Source of the DNA: Pseudomonadota bacterium
Lineage (GTDB): Bacteria; Desulfobacterota; Syntrophobacteria; Syntrophobacterales; Syntrophobacteraceae
DNA: 17,899 bases
Direction of reading: 5' to 3'
Assembly: GCA_023416335.1 (NCBI GenBank)
Contig: JAEZHY010000304.1
Coordinates: forward strand, 1 to 17,899
Every line of letters starts with the position of its first letter. The stretch's first letter is position 1. Positions 14,613-17,899 of the stretch are shown in pieces. The notes beneath the pieces are model-generated. The model was not told the DNA's origin and made no database searches. It worked only from the letters and a program-made list of their open reading frames with translations. The translations under genes were made by a program, and so were the position numbers.

Positions 14613-14928
14613 TTACGTTCCTTACGGTGCTGTTTCAATCAAAAAGTCATTTATGGGGCAAATGATCATTTCCTTGCATAAGAGCTTGAAATGTGATTTC
14701 ATCAAAAGTTACATATTGCATCGAATCGGCACAAACCTCTCATTCTCCGGACCTGAGCCTCCGCACCGTCTCTTCTGGATACCGGTTTTTGAACGGACTG
14801 AAACCGGTGACTTCTTCTGTGCCACCTGCTAGTGCATATGGTAACTATCAACCGTCCGGGTTGTGCTGACTGGAATAGTTGAGAAAGAGTTCCGGGGCAT
14901 ATGAACTGGAGCGTGAATTCAGGATGTT

Positions 14929-14958
14929 TTGATCTTTTCCGACCGGGGCAAATATGGT
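14929..14958 (+). promoter_or_regulatory. predicted promoter of the Tmc-like operon
   Basis: TTGATC (14929-14934) and TATGGT (14953-14958) are separated by 18 bases, about 95 bp upstream of the first start codon. The -10 box lies inside the second copy of the ATATGGTAACTA direct repeat and next to the ACTAGCT inverted repeat, so a regulator bound there would compete with RNA polymerase. Confidence 0.4.
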
Positions 14959-15052
14959 AACTAGCTATCATATATAGCATAAGCTAGTGAATTTGTGAAC
15001 AGATTAACGCATGGAACAAGTAGATTTATGCACACCAGGGGGAAGTAAACTT

Positions 15053-15712
15053 ATGAACGAGCTTTATGAATTCTTAACCGGTCCGGCCGCGTGGGCCTCT
15101 TTTATTATCTTTATAGGCGGTCTTGTTGTACGTACCGTCTATCTCTATGGATTAAGTAGAGAACGCGATACAGTATTTTACAATCATGTAGATATAAAAT
15201 GGGGGCTTCGATCTATAATACACTGGCTCATTCCGATGGGCAGCGTCTCCTTTCGCGCGCAGCCCTTGTTCGCCATCGCATTTTGGCTCTTCCACGTCTG
15301 CCTGCTTGGAGTTCCGATCTTCCTTTCCGCTCACAACATGCTGTGGCAGGAGGCTTTCGGCATCAGTCTGCCGTCCATTCCCGATTCCTTGGCCGACGCG
15401 GGTACCATCATCTGTATTATAGCAGCAGCGTACCTCCTGCTGAGAAGAATAACTCGTCCGGAAGTCAGAATTCTTTCCACTACATGGGACTACTTTCTTC
15501 TGGTCCTGACGAGTCTTCCTTTCATTACCGGTTTTCTGGCTTATCACCAGATCGGTCCCTATCAGGCAACCCTGATTCTGCACATCCTTTTTGCCGAAAT
15601 CCTCTTGATCATTATTCCGTTCAGCAAGCTGGGACACGTTATTCTATTCTTCTTTTCCCGTGCTTTCATCGGATTTGAGATGGGACAAAGGCGAGGGGCG
15701 CGGACCTGGTAG
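15053..15712 (+). CDS. tmcC: membrane subunit of a Tmc/Hmc-type redox complex (NarI-like cytochrome b fold)
   Basis: This 219-residue integral membrane protein starts at ATG 15053 (MNELYEFLTGPAAWASF), with GGGGGAAG upstream; an in-frame ATG at 15011 lacks a ribosome site. The family opening FLTGPAxWxSF is the one I associate with TmcC and HmcE. It has about five membrane helices (near 12-34, 70-92, 117-131, 147-163, 171-192). Membrane-facing His residues H81, H94, H165, H177 and H195 are candidate b-haem ligands, as in nitrate reductase gamma subunits. The segment IPFSKLGHVILFFFSRAF near the C-terminus is characteristic. It would pass electrons between periplasmic cytochrome c3 and the cytoplasmic iron-sulfur subunit or the quinone pool. 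It is the first gene of a three-gene operon. The gene symbol is by analogy. Confidence 0.8.
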   Translation: MNELYEFLTGPAAWASFIIFIGGLVVRTVYLYGLSRERDTVFYNHVDIKWGLRSIIHWLIPMGSVSFRAQPLFAIAFWLFHVCLLGVPIFLSAHNMLWQEAFGISLPSIPDSLADAGTIICIIAAAYLLLRRITRPEVRILSTTWDYFLLVLTSLPFITGFLAYHQIGPYQATLILHILFAEILLIIIPFSKLGHVILFFFSRAFIGFEMGQRRGARTW

Positions 15713-15782
15713 TCGTGCCTTTTCCTGAAACTAGAACAGCCAATTGTCATATTTCGATATATTCGAGAGGAGAGCGGGAAAA

Positions 15783-17105
15783 ATGAGTGACGTTCCTCAA
15801 AAGCCGATAAACACCAAAACAATCAAAGAGCTTCTGGACGCGAACGACAGCGCCAGGATCAGGACATGGTTGAGCATTTGTGCTCGTTGCGGCCTTTGTG
15901 CCGAAAGCTGTTTCTTCTACCTTGCAAAAGGCAAGGACCCCAAGCTTAGCCCCGCCTACAAGGTAAAGGCAACCCTGGGCGAGCTGTATAAGAGGAAAGG
16001 CAACGTAGACCGGGATTTCCTGGAGAAGTGCTACAATATTATCTGGGGTGAATGCACGACCTGCAAGCGCTGCTCGCTTTACTGCCCGTTCGGTATCGAC
16101 ATAGCCACCATGATCGCAACCGTCCGTGCGATCTGCAATTCTCAGCGGATTGTTCCCGAGGGTCTGGCAAGGACTTCAGACAATTACCGCGATACCGGAA
16201 ACCAGATGGGCATGAGCACCGAGGACTTCATCGAGACGTGCTCGTGGATGGCGGAAGAGACGGCAGAGGAGATGAACGGCCTCGAGATTCCGGTCGATAA
16301 GCATGGCGCCAGGATCATGTATACGGTAAACGCGCGCGAGCCGATGTATTACCCTCAGGACATGGCGATGGCTGCCAAGATTTTTACGGTTGCCGAAGAA
16401 GACTGGACGATGCCGAGCACCGGCTGGGATTGCACCAATCTTGCCATGTTTGCCGGAAACAGGGCTCTGGGCGGCCAGATCGTTAAAAACATGTACCAGA
16501 AAGCCCAGGAACTGGGAGTACAATATATCTGCATTACCGAATGCGGCCATGCCTACCGGTCGGCGCAGTTCGAAGGCCCTTACATGGCCGGCTACCGCGA
16601 CGGCAAGCCCCCGGTACCCATCATCCACTCGGTTCGCCTGTTCTATGAATACCTCAGAGACGGACGCATCAAGATCGATCCGGCCAAGATGATTACCGAA
16701 CCGGTGACTTACCAGGACCCCTGCAATGTGTCGCGTAACGGCGGTCTTTGGAACGAAGCCCGTGAAATGATCAAGTACCTGTGCAAGGACTTTCGCGACA
16801 TGACGCCCAACAAAGATTACAACCACTGCTGCGGCGGCGGTGGCGGGTTCATTCCTATGGGGGCTGAGTTCAAGAAGCGCCGCATGGAATCCGGAAAAGT
16901 AAAAGCCGAACAGATCAAGGCCACCGGGGCAAAGATAGTGATCGCTCCCTGCCACAACTGTTTCGATCAGATCCGCGACCTCAACAAGGAATACGAACTC
17001 GGGATCAAGGTGATGTCTTTCAAGGAAATCATCACCGAGTCAATGATCATTCCAGACAAATACAAACCTGTCGAATCCGTTGAGGAAGCCGACGCGGAGG
17101 AATAG
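15783..17105 (+). CDS. tmcB: iron-sulfur CCG-domain subunit of a Tmc/Hmc-type redox complex
   Basis: This 440-residue protein starts at ATG 15783 (MSDVPQKPINTKTIK), about ten bases after AGGAG; upstream codons of the open frame look non-coding. It has no signal peptide, so it is cytoplasmic-facing. Two [4Fe-4S] ligand sets are complete: C33/C36/C39/C43 (CARCGLCAESC) and C91/C94/C97/C101 (CTTCKRCSLYCP). Two CCG-type cysteine domains follow, as in heterodisulfide reductase subunit HdrD/HdrB and GlpC: C217 with C250/C254, then C314, C349-C350 and C390/C393 (DPCNVSRNGG, NHCCGGGGGF, APCHNC). The same plan is found in TmcB and HmcF of sulfate reducers. The CCG cysteines probably hold a non-cubane cluster able to reduce disulfides. 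The tail is acidic (EEADAEE). Confidence 0.87.
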   Translation: MSDVPQKPINTKTIKELLDANDSARIRTWLSICARCGLCAESCFFYLAKGKDPKLSPAYKVKATLGELYKRKGNVDRDFLEKCYNIIWGECTTCKRCSLYCPFGIDIATMIATVRAICNSQRIVPEGLARTSDNYRDTGNQMGMSTEDFIETCSWMAEETAEEMNGLEIPVDKHGARIMYTVNAREPMYYPQDMAMAAKIFTVAEEDWTMPSTGWDCTNLAMFAGNRALGGQIVKNMYQKAQELGVQYICITECGHAYRSAQFEGPYMAGYRDGKPPVPIIHSVRLFYEYLRDGRIKIDPAKMITEPVTYQDPCNVSRNGGLWNEAREMIKYLCKDFRDMTPNKDYNHCCGGGGGFIPMGAEFKKRRMESGKVKAEQIKATGAKIVIAPCHNCFDQIRDLNKEYELGIKVMSFKEIITESMIIPDKYKPVESVEEADAEE

Positions 17106-17178
17106 CCGGGAATCTATCGTCGGAGTCTGATAAGAACAGTTGGAAATGTCTCCCAAGACTGCATTGAAAGGAATTCTG

Positions 17179-17556
17179 ATGAAGTACATCAAACTTTTGC
17201 TGGTCGTCCTGGTCTTCGCCGCTTTTGTGCCTCTGGCGTTTTCCCAGGAGTCGGTAATCGTTCTCAAACATAAGGAAATGGGAACCCATGAGCGGCCGGT
17301 GATCGACTTCAACCACGAGAAGCATTCGGCCAAGATCGACTGTCTCCAGTGCCACCATGACTATGACGCCTTCCACAACAATCGGGGCGGAGAGGGGCAA
17401 TCCTGCGGGACCTGCCACGGAGTCGATGCCGCCCAGGCGAAGCCCGCCCTTAAAGACGCTTTCCATGCTCAGTGCAAGGGATGCCACGAGAATATGCATG
17501 ACCAGGGAAAGCAGGCGGGACCGGTTACCTGCGGCGGGTGCCACGTTCGGAAATGA
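17179..17556 (+). CDS. tmcA: tetrahaem cytochrome c3
   Basis: This 125-residue periplasmic cytochrome starts at ATG 17179 (MKYIKLLLVVLVFAAF), with AAAGGA upstream. The signal peptide ends near AFS-Q (residue 22). Four CxxCH haem motifs are intact: C55LQCH, C76GTCH, C99KGCH and C118GGCH. The total of His residues, including H46, H49, H60, H66, H96 and H107, is enough for bis-His ligation of all four haems, as in class III cytochromes c3. CHH after the first motif and FNHEKHS before it are typical of c3. Co-transcription with the membrane and iron-sulfur subunits suggests a dedicated partner, like the type II c3 TmcA of Desulfovibrio. There the order is cytochrome first; here it is last. Confidence 0.92.
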   Translation: MKYIKLLLVVLVFAAFVPLAFSQESVIVLKHKEMGTHERPVIDFNHEKHSAKIDCLQCHHDYDAFHNNRGGEGQSCGTCHGVDAAQAKPALKDAFHAQCKGCHENMHDQGKQAGPVTCGGCHVRK

Positions 17557-17631
17557 GATTCATAACTATAATTCGCGAAATCACCAAATAAGAACGTTAG
17601 CAGGTCTTCATTAAGACGCGGAGAGCGGTAT

Positions 17632-17663
17632 GGTGGGCACGGGTTTTCTCGTGCCCACCGTCC
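17632..17663 (+). repeat. dispersed repeat copy C, hairpin acting as possible operon terminator
   Basis: GGTGGGCACG (17632-17641) and CGTGCCCACC (17650-17659) form a perfect 10-bp stem with an 8-base loop, followed by GTCCCTCTTTT. The right arm and its flank (TCGTGCCCACCGTCC) match copies A and B. It is the first strong hairpin downstream of the cytochrome operon, 76 bases after the stop codon, so it may have been co-opted as its terminator. Confidence 0.6.
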
Positions 17664-17784
17664 CTCTTTTCAGACGAATGGTGCGCAACAGCCAGCCTGG
17701 CACGCCTTCAATATCCGGCAAACAAAACGAAATCCTTCCAGCAGCACAGCCGCAACCAAAGTACGAAAGGCCAAAGCCTACAAC

Positions 17785-17810
17785 CACGAAATACACGAAA
17801 ATAACGAAAG
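17785..17810 (+). repeat. short tandem repeat of a CACGAAA-type 9-mer
   Basis: Three units with period nine are visible: CACGAAATA, CACGAAAAT and AACGAAAG. Runs of this kind are frequent in intergenic DNA of several anaerobic bacteria. No function is assigned. Confidence 0.5.
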
Positions 17811-17833
17811 AAAACAATCGGATATGGCCGTAG

Positions 17834-17862
17834 GATGGGTGGGAGCGGAGCGGGAACCCATC
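17834..17862 (+). repeat. GATGGGT/ACCCATC hairpin repeat
   Basis: GATGGGT (17834-17840) pairs with ACCCATC (17856-17862) around a purine-rich 15-base loop (GGGAGCGGAGCGGGA), followed by GTTTTTTG. The T-run could make it a terminator. From memory, sequences of the form GGATGGGTGG-AGCG-ACCCATC recur between genes in many bacteria. Confidence 0.45.
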
Positions 17863-17899
17863 GTTTTTTGAGGCTCGTTCCCCTCTCTGCCGCCGGGAA

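Larger units (their letters stand above)
14564..15052. promoter_or_regulatory. long divergent regulatory region upstream of the Tmc-like operon
   Basis: This 489-bp gap has no supported gene. It contains a perfect hairpin, ACCGGTTT (14781-14788) with AAACCGGT (14801-14808). It also contains a 12-base direct repeat, ATATGGTAACTA, at 14836-14847 and 14952-14963, and a 7-bp inverted repeat, ACTAGCT (14960-14966) with AGCTAGT (14982-14988). The cluster just upstream of the redox operon suggests transcription-factor binding sites. Confidence 0.45.
17557..17899. other. gene-free tail of the window carrying dispersed repeats
   Basis: No supported gene. The stretch holds a perfect hairpin of the GTGGGCAC family (17632-17659), a 9-base tandem repeat (17785-17810) and a GATGGGT/ACCCATC hairpin (17834-17862). 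Open frames here, such as 17630-17833, are low in protein character and lack ribosome sites. Confidence 0.6.

Noticed and set aside
14781..14808. ACCGGTTT/AAACCGGT hairpin as a riboswitch or terminator
   Set aside because: The stem is perfect, but no gene ends upstream on the plus strand, no T-run follows and no known riboswitch core is visible. Listed only as a structure in the gap.
17630..17833. A 67-codon frame at the window end
   Set aside because: It runs through the repeat hairpin and the CACGAAA tandem repeat, so its sequence is determined by repeats, not by protein selection.
1..17899. tRNA, rRNA genes and CRISPR arrays
   Set aside because: No cloverleaf with a TψC-type GGTTCGAATC arm, no rRNA-like conserved blocks and no regularly spaced direct repeats with unique spacers were seen on either strand.

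Overview
The window looks like chromosomal DNA of an anaerobic, respiratory or syntrophic Desulfobacterota (the former Deltaproteobacteria), possibly near the Syntrophobacterales. The main evidence is a membrane-bound redox complex of the Tmc/Hmc type with its own tetrahaem cytochrome c3. A corrinoid methyltransferase fusion, an acetyl-CoA synthetase, a CoA-transferase/GNAT fusion and a UGA codon that appears to specify selenocysteine fit the same lifestyle. The assignment rests on gene content alone.

Layout. 1-497: no convincing gene. 498-1514 (+): polytopic membrane protein with two ExxE motifs. 1515-1850: hairpins and a degenerate repeat. 1851-2556 (-): ferritin-like protein and a 57-residue DUF1328-type membrane protein. 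2887-3405 (+): secreted protein of unknown function behind a hairpin-rich leader. 3531-5435 (-): URO-D-type methyltransferase fused to its corrinoid protein, divergent from a FadR-type GntR regulator (5754-6416, +) across a 318-bp regulatory gap. 6477-6698 (-): TatA. 6949-7054: a 106-bp element with 12-bp perfect terminal inverted repeats. 7107-7548 (-): FmdB-type zinc-ribbon protein followed by a very small predicted selenoprotein. 7843-8577 (+): GspC/PilP-like periplasmic protein with a proline-rich tail. 8668-10317 (-): phosphoglucomutase. 10489-12438 (-): acetyl-CoA synthetase. 12680-14563 (-): CoA-transferase/GNAT fusion. 15053-17556 (+): three-gene Tmc-like operon of membrane cytochrome b-like subunit, iron-sulfur CCG protein and cytochrome c3. 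17557-17899: dispersed repeats.

How the genes work together. The Tmc-like operon probably carries electrons between periplasmic cytochromes and the membrane or cytoplasm. Acetyl-CoA synthetase sits downstream of a protein whose C-terminal domain resembles Pat, the lysine acetyltransferase that silences AMP-forming acyl-CoA synthetases, so the pair may be an enzyme and its modifier. The GntR regulator very probably controls the methyltransferase fusion.

The most notable finding is on the minus strand at 7107-7286. An open frame of 30 codons reaches a UGA and continues in frame for 28 more codons. Twenty-five bases after the UGA is a perfect 6-bp hairpin with a GGUC loop, matching the apex of the E. 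coli fdhF SECIS element as I remember it. Ordinary gene calling would miss this gene or cut it short at the UGA. The second most interesting point is the Pat-like fusion next to acs, whose CoA-transferase half has Gln where the family normally has its catalytic Glu.
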